Both the position numbers and the translations under genes were made by a program. A stretch of 64,000 nucleotides of DNA from Shinella sp. SUS2 (GTDB lineage Bacteria; Pseudomonadota; Alphaproteobacteria; Rhizobiales; Rhizobiaceae), in the NCBI RefSeq assembly GCF_001262505.1, contig NZ_KQ410726.1, positions 1 to 64,000 on the forward strand, given 5' to 3'. Within the stretch, counting starts at the first letter, position 1; every line of letters starts with the position of its first letter. The notes under the pieces were generated by a model, which saw only the letters and a program-made list of their open reading frames with translations, did not search any database and was not told the DNA's origin. Below, piece by piece: positions 45,461 to 53,883 of the stretch.

Positions 45461-46345
45461 TTAGAGCGTGAATGCCGGCTCGAAACGCCCCTTCACCGCA
45501 ACGCCCAGTTCGAAGGTCTGGCCGGCATGCGGATCGGCAAGGCGACCGGCCGCCTCCAGGCCCTGCCAGGCCGATGTCACCATGAGCCGATCGGCTTTGT
45601 CGCCGATGAAGGCCGGGCAGCTGGCCTGCGACGCCGGCACCAGATGGCGGGCGATCTTCGTGCCGTCGGGCGTGTAGACGTCGACGGCGTTCGCACCCCA
45701 GCGGGCGTTCCAGATGAGCCCGTCCGCATCGCAGACCGCTCCGTCGATGTCGCCCGGCGTGCCGGTCTCGTCGCTGAGCACTTCGGGCGTGCCGGTGGGC
45801 AGGCCGGTTTTCGGGTCGAGCGCGACGCGCATGAGGTGGTTGACATGCGAATCGGTGAAGTAGCCGGTGCTGCCGTCCGGCGAGAAGCAGATGCCGTTCG
45901 GGATCGTGACGTTGGAGAACAGCTTCGTCACCGTCGTGCCGGCGATGTGGTAGATCGCGCCCGAATGTTTTTCCGCCGTGCGGCCCATCGTGCTCGCCCA
46001 GAGCGCGCCGGACGGGTGGACGCGCCCGTCATTGGAGCGGTTCTGCGGCTTGTCTTCCAGCGTGAGATAGGGGCTGAGCGCTCCATCGGCGACCTTGCGC
46101 AGGAAAAGCCCCCGGTCGGAGACGATGAGCTGGCGCTCCGGATCGACGACGGCCAGCACGCTGCCGAGGAACGGCAGCGCATGGGTCGCCTTGGTCATGG
46201 TCGCAAGATGCAGTTCATGCAGCATCTGGCCCGTAATGTCGAACCAGTAGGCCTTGCCCGTCGCCGGATCGTAGGTCGGGCCTTCGCCGAGCTGCGAGGC
46301 CGTCTCGCAGAGGGTGCGGCCGGTAAAGGAATGGATCTCGGTCAT
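45461..46345 (-). CDS. SMP-30/gluconolaconase-type lactonase
   Basis: The 294-residue six-bladed beta-propeller has the calcium/zinc-site motifs of SMP-30 lactonases: LGEGP near the N-terminus, NDGRVHPSG, IPNGICFSPDG and GDIDGAVCDADG. These provide the Glu, two Asn and Asp metal ligands. Its place at the end of an SDR-dgoK-dgoA operon suggests that it opens a sugar lactone such as galactono-1,4- or 1,5-lactone. Its ATG overlaps the dgoA stop by four bases (ATGA). Confidence 0.9.
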   Translation of the reverse strand: MTEIHSFTGRTLCETASQLGEGPTYDPATGKAYWFDITGQMLHELHLATMTKATHALPFLGSVLAVVDPERQLIVSDRGLFLRKVADGALSPYLTLEDKPQNRSNDGRVHPSGALWASTMGRTAEKHSGAIYHIAGTTVTKLFSNVTIPNGICFSPDGSTGYFTDSHVNHLMRVALDPKTGLPTGTPEVLSDETGTPGDIDGAVCDADGLIWNARWGANAVDVYTPDGTKIARHLVPASQASCPAFIGDKADRLMVTSAWQGLEAAGRLADPHAGQTFELGVAVKGRFEPAFTL

Positions 46346-46980
46346 TTCTTGCCTCCATAGACGGCGTCATAGGCTACGACCGTCGCGCGGGCGCGGCTGC
46401 GCACCTCGTCGGCGCCCATGCCGACCTTGTAAAGGCTGGAGCCGAGGCCGAAGCTGCGGATGCCGATGGCGGCATAGTCGGCAAAGTTCTTTTCAGAGAC
46501 GCCGCCGACGGCCGCGATCTCCAGTTCGGCCGGCAGCACGGCGCGGATCGCCTGGATGCCGGCCGGACCGAGCACGCTGGCGGGAAAGAACTTGAGGCCC
46601 GTTGCCCCGGCGCGTGCGGCGGCGAGCGCTTCCGTCGGGGTGAAGACGCCGGGCATCGTCACCATGCCCTTGGCGGCGGCGGTGGAGATGACGTCGGGCT
46701 CGACATTCGGGCTCACCATCAGCCGTCCGCCCACGTCGGCGAGCCGGTTGACATCGGCGACGGTGAGCACGGTGCCGGCGCCGATCAGGCAGCCCTCCGG
46801 TGCCATCTTCACGGCCGTCTCGATCGAGGTGAAGGGATCGGGCGAATTCAACGGGATTTCGATCGCGGTGAAGCCCGTCTCGATCAGGGCGCCGACGACG
46901 GCTTCGGTCTCGCTCGGCTTCAAGCCGCGCAGGATGGCGATCAGCGGGTACTTCATCGGGGGGAAGGGGATGCGGTTCAT
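46342..46980 (-). CDS. dgoA: 2-dehydro-3-deoxy-6-phosphogalactonate aldolase
   Basis: The 212-residue class I KDPG/KDPGal aldolase has the Schiff-base Lys in GLKFFPAS, Glu in IEIPLNSP, GAGTVL and VGGVSEKN. The IPLNSP stretch is characteristic of the DgoA branch. It cleaves KDPGal to pyruvate and glyceraldehyde 3-phosphate, the last step of galactonate breakdown. ATG 46980 is the expected family start; the frame is open further upstream but inside dgoK. It is 59 bases downstream of dgoK. Confidence 0.93.
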   Translation of the reverse strand: MNRIPFPPMKYPLIAILRGLKPSETEAVVGALIETGFTAIEIPLNSPDPFTSIETAVKMAPEGCLIGAGTVLTVADVNRLADVGGRLMVSPNVEPDVISTAAAKGMVTMPGVFTPTEALAAARAGATGLKFFPASVLGPAGIQAIRAVLPAELEIAAVGGVSEKNFADYAAIGIRSFGLGSSLYKVGMGADEVRSRARATVVAYDAVYGGKK

Positions 46981-47039
46981 CGGTTCAGCTTTCTCGGAGA
47001 GCGCGTCCGGGATGGGCGGATGCGCGTTGCAGTTCATGT

Positions 47040-47975
47040 TCAGAGGGACCAGAGCGCCCTTGCGCCCGCGGCAAGGCCGTTGCGCACGGCGGCGTCGGCG
47101 TCGATGACGGACGGGGAGATGCCGGCGGCGGCAAGGGCGTCCTTGTAGAGTGCGCCGAGCCCGCCGGACACGACCAGCGCAACGGGCGTGCCCTCGGCGA
47201 CGAGCGAGAGAGCGCCGGCGATCTCCAGGCCGATCAGCGTGCCGGAAAGGCGCGCCTTGGCATCCACGGGCGAAAGCCCCGCGATCAGCGAGCCGGCGCG
47301 CACGGAGAAGATCTGGCTCGTCGCCAGCGCCGGATTGGCGACCATGCGCGTGACGGCGGCGTGGAAGGCCGCGTTGTCGCCGGCAACCGGTCCCGCCTCG
47401 GCGATGGCGTGGCTGAGGATGGTGTTCTTGGCAATCGCCTCGAAGAGTTCGCCGGTCATGAAGGTGGAGAAGCCCGCCACCTTGCCGCCGGAAAGGCGCA
47501 CCCATTTGCTGTGCGTGCCGGGCATGCAGACGAGGTGGTCACCGTCGCCGAGTGCGCCGGCCGCGCCGAGCAGCTGGGTCTCCTCGCCGCGCATGACATC
47601 GGGTGCGGCCGCATCGCGCTGGGCAAGGCCGGGAAGGATGCGGATGTCGGCGGAAACGCCGGGAATGCGCACGGCCGCGGCGGGAATGTCGGTAAGCGCG
47701 GCGGGCGTATCGAGATAACCGGCCTCGACCCAGCCCTGCTTGGCGCCGGCCATGCCGCAGATGAGGGCCGGCAGGTCCGCGGGGGCCGAGACGGCGGCAA
47801 GATGGCCTTGCAGCACCGCGGCAAAGCCGGTGCGGGCGGCGGTTGTCATGCCTTCGCCGCTGCGGCGCTCGGCGATCACGCCGCCGTCCCTGCCGACGAG
47901 CCAGAGGCGGAAGCTGGAAGTTCCCCAGTCGACCGCGGCATAGGCGGCGTCGGGGGCGGTATCGGGTGTGGTCAT
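47040..47975 (-). CDS. dgoK: 2-dehydro-3-deoxygalactonokinase
   Basis: The 311-residue DgoK-family sugar kinase has VDWGTSSFRLWL (phosphate 1 motif), GMAGAKQGWVEAGY, MPGTHSKWV, FMTGELF and the terminal GGLGALYKDAL. It phosphorylates 2-keto-3-deoxygalactonate using ATP. Its start ATG (47975) overlaps the stop of the SDR gene by four bases. Together with dgoA it gives the two-step DeLey-Doudoroff lower branch; no galactonate dehydratase (dgoD) is in the window. Confidence 0.92.
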   Translation of the reverse strand: MTTPDTAPDAAYAAVDWGTSSFRLWLVGRDGGVIAERRSGEGMTTAARTGFAAVLQGHLAAVSAPADLPALICGMAGAKQGWVEAGYLDTPAALTDIPAAAVRIPGVSADIRILPGLAQRDAAAPDVMRGEETQLLGAAGALGDGDHLVCMPGTHSKWVRLSGGKVAGFSTFMTGELFEAIAKNTILSHAIAEAGPVAGDNAAFHAAVTRMVANPALATSQIFSVRAGSLIAGLSPVDAKARLSGTLIGLEIAGALSLVAEGTPVALVVSGGLGALYKDALAAAGISPSVIDADAAVRNGLAAGARALWSL

Positions 47976-48736
47976 CAGAGCATGCCTCCGTCGACGATGA
48001 GCGTTTGTGCGGTTATGGCGGCCGAGGCGTCCGACGCCAGGAAGAGGCAGGGGCCGACCATGTCGTCGGCGATCAGCGAGCGCTTCAGGCACTGGCGGGC
48101 GATGCCGCCGGCCACCGCGTTCTCGTCGATCCACAGGCGCTTCTGCCGCTCGGTCAGCACCATGCCGGGCAGTATGGCGTTGACGCGGATATTGTCCGGC
48201 CCGAGCCGGCCGGCAAGCGACTTGGTGAGGCCGACAATGCCGGCCTTGGCGGTGGCATAGCCGGGAAATTCGCCCATGTTGAGCAGGTAGGCGATCGAGG
48301 AGAAGTTGACGATCGCTCCGCCACCGGCCGCGCGCATATGCGGCGCCACGGCCTGGGCGGCGAAGAAATGATGGCGCAGGTTCACCGCCTGGTTCTCGTC
48401 CCAATAGTCGGGTTCGACGGTATCGAGGTCGTGCCGGTCGTCGCGCGCTGCATTGTTGACGAGCACGCGAAGGCCGCCGAACACGGTGGCGGCCCGTTCG
48501 ACCGCTCCACGCAGTGCATCGATGTCGCGCAGATCTGCCTTAATATAGAGGGGGAGATGCTCGACCGTTCCGTCGAGTTCCGAGACGAGGTTGCGGCTTT
48601 CAACCTCGGCGATGTCGAGAAAGGCGACACGGGCGCCAGCGGCGGCAAAGCCCTTCACCAGCGCCGCGCCGATACCCGAGCCGCCGCCGGTGACGAGAAC
48701 GCCCTGTCCTGCAAGATCCGGATAGCGGCCTGTCAT
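47975..48736 (-). CDS. SDR-family sugar dehydrogenase (probably galactose 1-dehydrogenase type)
   Basis: The 253-residue short-chain dehydrogenase has the NAD-binding TGGGSGIG (16-23), Asp41 after the second strand favouring NAD, NNAA (94-97), catalytic Ser147, Tyr160 and Lys164 (YATAK), and ends in VDGGML. First gene of the galactonate-type operon, so oxidation of an aldose such as D-galactose or an acid derivative is the most likely role; this is inference from context. ATG 48736 has GGGAG seven bases upstream; GTG 48742 is the alternative. Confidence 0.87.
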   Translation of the reverse strand: MTGRYPDLAGQGVLVTGGGSGIGAALVKGFAAAGARVAFLDIAEVESRNLVSELDGTVEHLPLYIKADLRDIDALRGAVERAATVFGGLRVLVNNAARDDRHDLDTVEPDYWDENQAVNLRHHFFAAQAVAPHMRAAGGGAIVNFSSIAYLLNMGEFPGYATAKAGIVGLTKSLAGRLGPDNIRVNAILPGMVLTERQKRLWIDENAVAGGIARQCLKRSLIADDMVGPCLFLASDASAAITAQTLIVDGGML

Positions 48737-48753
48737 CGGCACTCTCCCGTAAA

Positions 48754-48795
48754 TTCCATTATTTGGAACTGAGTTTGATTATTCGGAATTATTCC
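48754..48795. promoter_or_regulatory. candidate IclR operator pair in the divergent intergenic region
   Basis: Two AT-rich inverted repeats lie between the SDR and IclR genes: TTCC-N7-GGAA at 48754-48768 and GGAATTATTCC at 48785-48795. IclR-family proteins often bind such TGGAA/TTCCA-type palindromes. The position suits control of both transcripts. No binding data, so this is inferred from layout. Confidence 0.5.
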
Positions 48796-48838
48796 GCTAC
48801 GATGCCGGCCTGTCAAGGGATGGCCGGGGGCTGCGACA

Positions 48839-49627
48839 ATGACGAACGAACGGGACGAGGAGGGAAGCACCGGCACGCTCGGCAAGGCGATGGCGGTGCT
48901 GGAGACGGTGGCGCTCGCCGAGCGCCCCATGCGTTTCACCGATGTGCTCGCGGTCAGCGGTCAGCCGCGCGGCACGCTGCATCGCCAGCTCACCCATCTC
49001 GTGCAGGAGGGGTTGCTGGAGCTGCGCCCCGATCATGCCTATGTGCCGGGCCTGCGGCTCCTCAAGCTCGCATCCGCCAGCTGGGCACGCAACGAGTTCC
49101 GCGCCGTCGCCGCGCCCTTCCTCGAGGCGCTGCACCGGGAGACCGGCGAGACCGTGCATCTCGGCGTCCTGCGCGGCCGGGAAATCATCTATCTCGACAA
49201 GGTCGAGAGCCGGCAGGCCGTGCGCATGAACTCGCAGATCGGCAACGCCTCGCCGGTCTATTGTACCGGTGTCGGCAAGGCGGCGCTCGCCGCACTCGAT
49301 GCCCAAGCGCTCGACGCTCTCCTGTCGCAGCTGGAATTCCGCCGCTTCACGCCGCAGACGATTACCAGCCGGGCTGTGCTTGTCGACGAACTAGCAACGA
49401 TTCGTTCAAGCGGAATTGCTTTCGACCGGGAGGAGCACGAGCCGGGCATCCGTTGCGTCGCCGCACCGGTTTTCGATGCCGGCCGTGCGCTCGTCGCCGG
49501 TGTTTCCGTAACGGGGCCGGCCTACCGCGTCGGCGAGGCGCAGCTTGACGACTGGGCGCCGCGCGTGCGTCATGCGGCCGGCGCCATCATGGCGGAATTG
49601 ACCGCTCGTCTCGGTCCGCAACGGTAA
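48839..49627 (+). CDS. IclR-family transcriptional regulator
   Basis: The 262-residue protein has the winged HTH (LGKAMAVLETVALAERPMRF; VSGQPRGTLHRQLTHLVQEG) and the C-terminal IclR effector domain (VYCTGVGKAALAAL; GIAFDREEHEPGIRCVAAPVF). It is divergent from the SDR-dgoK-dgoA-lactonase operon, so it most likely controls galactonate use. The effector could be galactonate or KDGal. Confidence 0.92.
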   Translation: MTNERDEEGSTGTLGKAMAVLETVALAERPMRFTDVLAVSGQPRGTLHRQLTHLVQEGLLELRPDHAYVPGLRLLKLASASWARNEFRAVAAPFLEALHRETGETVHLGVLRGREIIYLDKVESRQAVRMNSQIGNASPVYCTGVGKAALAALDAQALDALLSQLEFRRFTPQTITSRAVLVDELATIRSSGIAFDREEHEPGIRCVAAPVFDAGRALVAGVSVTGPAYRVGEAQLDDWAPRVRHAAGAIMAELTARLGPQR

Positions 49628-49890
49628 GTCGAGAAAGAAAGTCCGCGGATGATGGCATGGTTGTCTTCTGGCACCATTTTACGGTAAATTAGAAAATCGC
49701 GCTGGACGCGGAGTAGGGGCATCATTAGCTTCCGTCACGACCAGCTCACGAGTTGCGTCGCTCACCGCGAACTTGAGGCGCGGTTCATCGAACATACTTG
49801 CATTGGGATACGGGGGTTCCTGAGGCAAGCAGTGCATTGTGACGGCAGTTTCTTGCCGCACGGGCGCGTGCGTGCTGAAGGAAGATGGAT

Positions 49891-50628
49891 ATGGCCGATC
49901 GATTTCATACGGCATCTGCACAGTTCCGGCACCGCTGGGACCCGGGGCCTGCGGCGTTGGGCTCGCAGGCGGACGTGGCCGAAACACTGGATGGCCTTGC
50001 CAAGCACTACGGCCTTCGCGGCTATCTCCTGATCAACGTGCCGTCGGAAACCTCGACCGACTTCTCTTCGAATGTGCTGCTGACGTCCTGGCCGGACGAA
50101 ATGCTCAAGACCTACGACCATGCCGGTCTGATCTTCGGCAGCCCCGTCATCGAGCGCCTGCGCCAGAGCACCAATCCCTTCACCTACGACGCCGACCGCA
50201 CGAACCATCGCCGGCCCGACGGCAAGGCGGCGATCGCGGCCGGCCTTTTCGAACGGCACGGCCTGTCGCGCGGGGCTTACTTCCCGGCCCACAATTCGGC
50301 CGGTCTGCGCGGAGCGCTTGCCTTCGGCGGCACGCGCGAAGCGCTCAATCCGCGGGAAATGGCGGAGCTCAACGCCGTCGCGAACCTCATTTTCACCGAG
50401 GTTGTCGAACTGCGGGCCGGCCGCCGGCAGAACGTCTCGCTCTCACGCCGCGAGATCGAGTGCCTGTCCTGGGCCTCCGCCGGCAAGACGAGCGTGGAAA
50501 TGTCTGAAATCCTCGGCCTTTCGGAATATACGGTCAATCATTATCTCAACCGGGCGACGCGCAAGCTTGATGCCGTCAACCGTGTCCAGGCGGTCGCCAA
50601 GGCGATTCGCGCTGGGCTTTTGAACTGA
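49891..50628 (+). CDS. LuxR-family regulator with autoinducer-type domain, solo 1
   Basis: The 245-residue protein has an autoinducer-binding-like N-terminal domain and a C-terminal LuxR HTH (LSRREIECLSWASAGKTS, EILGLSEYTVNHYL). In the ligand pocket the positions that contact N-acyl-homoserine lactone are changed: Met71 in place of Trp57 of TraR, Ser84 in place of Asp70, and Tyr99 in place of Trp85; Tyr75 and Pro85 are kept. No luxI homologue is in the window. It likely senses another ligand, or none. ATG 49891 is chosen because GGAAG precedes it; ATG 49885 overlaps that site. Confidence 0.85.
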   Translation: MADRFHTASAQFRHRWDPGPAALGSQADVAETLDGLAKHYGLRGYLLINVPSETSTDFSSNVLLTSWPDEMLKTYDHAGLIFGSPVIERLRQSTNPFTYDADRTNHRRPDGKAAIAAGLFERHGLSRGAYFPAHNSAGLRGALAFGGTREALNPREMAELNAVANLIFTEVVELRAGRRQNVSLSRREIECLSWASAGKTSVEMSEILGLSEYTVNHYLNRATRKLDAVNRVQAVAKAIRAGLLN

Positions 50629-50712
50629 TGTATAAAAAAACCTTGCGACTTTCTGGAATGCGCGCGGTTCCGCTCCAAATGCCCAAGGCTAAGAATAAAA
50701 TTGCGGGGAACC

Positions 50713-51456
50713 ATGACGGCTGACGAAACGAGCAGCACCGACAACCAGCTACGGGACGAAGGCAGCGAGATCGCCGCTCTCGAAACGCAGTTCGACATCG
50801 TGCGCTATATGCGGCGCAAGTGCGAAGAATACGGGCTCAAATTTTTCATTGTCTTCAACCTGCCGGGTTTCGAGGCGGAAAAGCTGTCGGCTTACTCCAT
50901 CGTCAGCAACTGGCCGCAGGAAATCCTGGCGAAATACGATGCCCTGCGCATGGTTCGCCACAGCGCCGGCATCCGCAAGCTGCGGCTCACCACGGTGCCG
51001 TTTTCCTATGACATGCGGGAATGGATCGGCGACGCCTCCGAGTCGCTGGACTTTACCGAACTGCTCGACGTCATGACCGGCCACGGCATGCTGGTCGGCC
51101 ATTTTTTCCCGGTGCACGATGCGCTCGGCAATCGCGGCGCCATCGTCTGGGGCGGCGAGAACCCGGCGCTCGGCCGCGACGAGCGGTTGATGCTGCAGAT
51201 GATCTCCATCCACCTCTTCAACCGTCTGGCAGAGATCGGCGCAGCCTGGAAATCCGGCCAGGTCGTCCTCACCGAACGCGAGATCCAGTGCCTCAGCTGG
51301 ACGGCGGCGGGCAAGACCAGCCTGGAGATTGCCGAAATCCTCGGCCTTTCCGAGCACACGGTGAACCATTACCTCAACCAGGTCACCCGCAAGCTGGAAG
51401 CGGTCAACCGCACCCAGGCTGTGGTCAAGGCCATCCGCCGCGGGCTGATCGCCTGA
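50713..51456 (+). CDS. LuxR-family regulator with autoinducer-type domain, solo 2
   Basis: The 247-residue paralogue of the preceding protein aligns with it without gaps through the ligand pocket. It has the same losses (Ile71, Ser84, Tyr99 in place of TraR Trp57, Asp70, Trp85) and also Ala85 instead of the conserved Pro; Tyr75 is kept. The HTH (LTEREIQCLSWTAAGKTS, EILGLSEHTVNHYL) is intact and nearly identical to that of solo 1. GGGGAA precedes ATG 50713. The two genes are 84 bases apart, in tandem, and may form heterodimers. Confidence 0.85.
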   Translation: MTADETSSTDNQLRDEGSEIAALETQFDIVRYMRRKCEEYGLKFFIVFNLPGFEAEKLSAYSIVSNWPQEILAKYDALRMVRHSAGIRKLRLTTVPFSYDMREWIGDASESLDFTELLDVMTGHGMLVGHFFPVHDALGNRGAIVWGGENPALGRDERLMLQMISIHLFNRLAEIGAAWKSGQVVLTEREIQCLSWTAAGKTSLEIAEILGLSEHTVNHYLNQVTRKLEAVNRTQAVVKAIRRGLIA

Positions 51457-51571
51457 AGGGGCGCCGAGGCTTTCGGTCGCGGGCGAAAACGTTTGGCGCG
51501 CGCCTTCCCGTGCACTATCTACGGGAAAGAGGGCCGCGGCCTGATGCCGCGACGGGTCGATCGAGGGTTTC

Positions 51572-52747
51572 ATGACTGACGTAAGCAAGGAACAGGTGCT
51601 GGAACGGCTGCGCTCGGTGCGCGGCCCCGACATGGACGGCAACATCGTCGACCTCGGCCTCGTCTCCGATGTTTTCATCTCCGATGGCAAGGCCTATTTC
51701 TCCATCACCGTGCCGGCCGAACGCGCCCGCGAGCTCGACCCGATGCGTGCCGCCGCCGAGCGCGTCGTGAAAGAAATCCCCGGCATCAAGGCCGCCATGG
51801 TGGCGCTGACGGCGGACAAGCGCGCCGCTTCCGGCCCCGCCGCCGCGCGCGCGCCCACGCCGCCGGGCCGCGGCGATGCCCACAGCCATGCCGGCCATGC
51901 CCATGCCGCATCCGGCCAGCCGCAGCAGCGCGCGAAATCGGGCATTCCCGGCGTCGGCACCATCATCGCGGTCGCCTCGGGCAAGGGCGGTGTCGGCAAG
52001 TCCACCACCTCCGTCAACCTCGCTTTGGCGCTGAAGGCGAACGGCCTTCGCGTCGGCATCCTCGATGCCGATATCTACGGCCCCTCCATGCCGCGGCTCC
52101 TGAAGATCTCCGGCCGACCGCAGCAGCTCGAAGGCCGCACCATCAAGCCGATGGAGAATTACGGCATCAAGGTCATGTCCATGGGCTTCCTCGTCGACGA
52201 GGAGGTGGCGATGATCTGGCGCGGCCCGATGATCCAGTCGGCGCTGATGCAGATGCTGCGCGAGGTCGCCTGGGGCGATCTCGACGTGCTCGTCGTCGAC
52301 ATGCCGCCGGGCACGGGGGATGCGCAGCTCACCATGGCCCAGCAGGTGCCGCTTGCCGGTGCCGTCATCGTCTCCACGCCGCAGGACCTCGCCCTCATCG
52401 ATGCGCGCAAGGGCCTCAACATGTTCAACAAGGTCGAGGTGCCGGTGCTCGGTCTCGTCGAGAACATGAGCTATTTCATCGCGCCGGATACGGGTAACCG
52501 CTACGACATCTTCGGCCACGGCGGTGCACGCAAGGAGGCCGAGCGCATCGGCGTGCCCTTCCTCGGCGAGGTGCCGCTGACCATGGACATCCGCGAGACG
52601 TCGGATGCCGGAACGCCCGTCGTCGTCTCCAATCCGGAGGGCGCGGCCGCCAAGACCTATCGCGCCATCGCCACCCGGGTCTGGCAGGAGTTGCAGGCAA
52701 TCGAAGGCAAGGGCGCCCGCGGTGCGCCGTCCATCGTCTTCGAATAA
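51572..52747 (+). CDS. Mrp/ApbC-family P-loop ATPase (Fe-S cluster carrier type)
   Basis: The 391-residue protein has an N-terminal DUF59/MIP18-like domain (1-85), a His-rich linker (about 95-110, HSHAGHAHA) and the Mrp NTPase domain with deviant Walker A (SGKGGVGKST), DADIYGPS and VVDMPPGTGD. The CxxC motif that binds the bridging Fe-S cluster in ApbC/Nbp35 is absent: the usual NMSxFxCPxC reads NMSYFIAPDTG here. It may not carry a cluster in the standard way. It follows the LuxR pair in the same direction. Confidence 0.88.
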   Translation: MTDVSKEQVLERLRSVRGPDMDGNIVDLGLVSDVFISDGKAYFSITVPAERARELDPMRAAAERVVKEIPGIKAAMVALTADKRAASGPAAARAPTPPGRGDAHSHAGHAHAASGQPQQRAKSGIPGVGTIIAVASGKGGVGKSTTSVNLALALKANGLRVGILDADIYGPSMPRLLKISGRPQQLEGRTIKPMENYGIKVMSMGFLVDEEVAMIWRGPMIQSALMQMLREVAWGDLDVLVVDMPPGTGDAQLTMAQQVPLAGAVIVSTPQDLALIDARKGLNMFNKVEVPVLGLVENMSYFIAPDTGNRYDIFGHGGARKEAERIGVPFLGEVPLTMDIRETSDAGTPVVVSNPEGAAAKTYRAIATRVWQELQAIEGKGARGAPSIVFE

Positions 52748-52886
52748 CCGAACCTTTCGCGTCCCGGGAGGTTGCCGGGGACGGCCTTGCTTTTTATGTT
52801 GCGCCGCGCAATATGCGCGGCCGACCGCTGAAAGGTGGCGTCCAATCAGGAGTGTGAGCGATGGTCCTTCCCGGAGCCACTCGCCG

Positions 52887-53870
52887 GTGATCACGGTTTT
52901 CCGTCCCAACGGCGAGGCGCGCACTCTGCCGGTAGCAACCGATTCTGAGGTCGCCGAAGCGCTTGCCGGCGCCGTCTGGGTCGACCTGCTCGAACCCAGC
53001 CGCGACGAGGAGGCGCTGATCGAGCGGATCCTGTCGATCGAGGTGCCGACCCGCGATGAGCTGAAGGACATCGAGCCGTCGAGCCGCCTCTACACGGACG
53101 GCAGCGCGGCCTACATGACCGCCTCGCTGATGGTGAAGGCGGAAAGCAGCCTGCCGCACCTCACCGACGTCGCCTTCATCCTCATGCCCGACCGGCTGCT
53201 GACGGTGCGCTATGCCGAGCCGCGCTCGTTCTCCCTGTTCAAGAGCGCCATGCACCGCATTCCGGGCGGCTGCAGCTCGCCGACGGTGATGATCACGCGG
53301 CTGCTCGAGACCGTCGCGGACCGCACCGCCGAAATTCTCGAAACAGCGGTTGCGCGTGCCGACAAGCTCTCGCTCGAAGTGTTCGGCGACAAGCGGCATC
53401 TCAGCCGCCGCCCGCCGCGTTATCTGGAAGACCGTGTCGTGCAGGTCTCCGCGCTCCATCGCCTCGTCGCCAAGACGCGCGACAGCCTGATGTCGCTCTC
53501 GCGCGTCCTGACCTTCCTGCACGGCCTGCCGGGGCTGCAGTCCGATCGCGACAGCCTGGAACTCTGCCGCACCGTGACGCGGGACGTGCAGTCGCTGTCC
53601 GAGCACGCCAATTTCGTCGCCGGCAACATCACTTTCCTGCTCGATGCTTCGCTCGGCCTCATCAGCCTCGAGCAGAACGCCATCATCAAGATCTTCTCGA
53701 TCGCTTCCGTGGTGCTGCTGCCGCCGACGCTGATCGCTTCCATCTACGGCATGAATTTCGAGTTCATGCCGGAACTGCGCATCGCTGCCGCCTATCCGCT
53801 GACGCTGGCGGCCATGGTCCTGTCGGCAATCGTTCCCTTCTTCTTCTTCCGCTGGAAAGGCTGGCTCTAG
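52887..53870 (+). CDS. corA: CorA-family magnesium/divalent cation transporter
   Basis: The 327-residue protein has the cytoplasmic funnel domain, then two C-terminal transmembrane helices. The signature GMN ([10 protein letters not shown]) that forms the pore loop lies between them. It takes up Mg2+, or Co2+/Ni2+, as a pentamer. GTG 52887 (read as MITVFRPNG) is the likely start; the open frame from 52605 overlaps mrp out of frame. The kup gene starts 13 bases later, so two cation transporters are co-transcribed. Confidence 0.9.
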   Translation: MITVFRPNGEARTLPVATDSEVAEALAGAVWVDLLEPSRDEEALIERILSIEVPTRDELKDIEPSSRLYTDGSAAYMTASLMVKAESSLPHLTDVAFILMPDRLLTVRYAEPRSFSLFKSAMHRIPGGCSSPTVMITRLLETVADRTAEILETAVARADKLSLEVFGDKRHLSRRPPRYLEDRVVQVSALHRLVAKTRDSLMSLSRVLTFLHGLPGLQSDRDSLELCRTVTRDVQSLSEHANFVAGNITFLLDASLGLISLEQNAIIKIFSIASVVLLPPTLIASIYGMNFEFMPELRIAAAYPLTLAAMVLSAIVPFFFFRWKGWL

Positions 53871-53883
53871 GCCTGATCGTCCC

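Noticed and set aside
49678..49688. lux-box-like palindrome TTTACGGTAAA upstream of the LuxR pair
   Set aside because: Only 11 bases and about 200 bases from the start codon; too short for an 18-20 base lux box and not repeated before the second gene.
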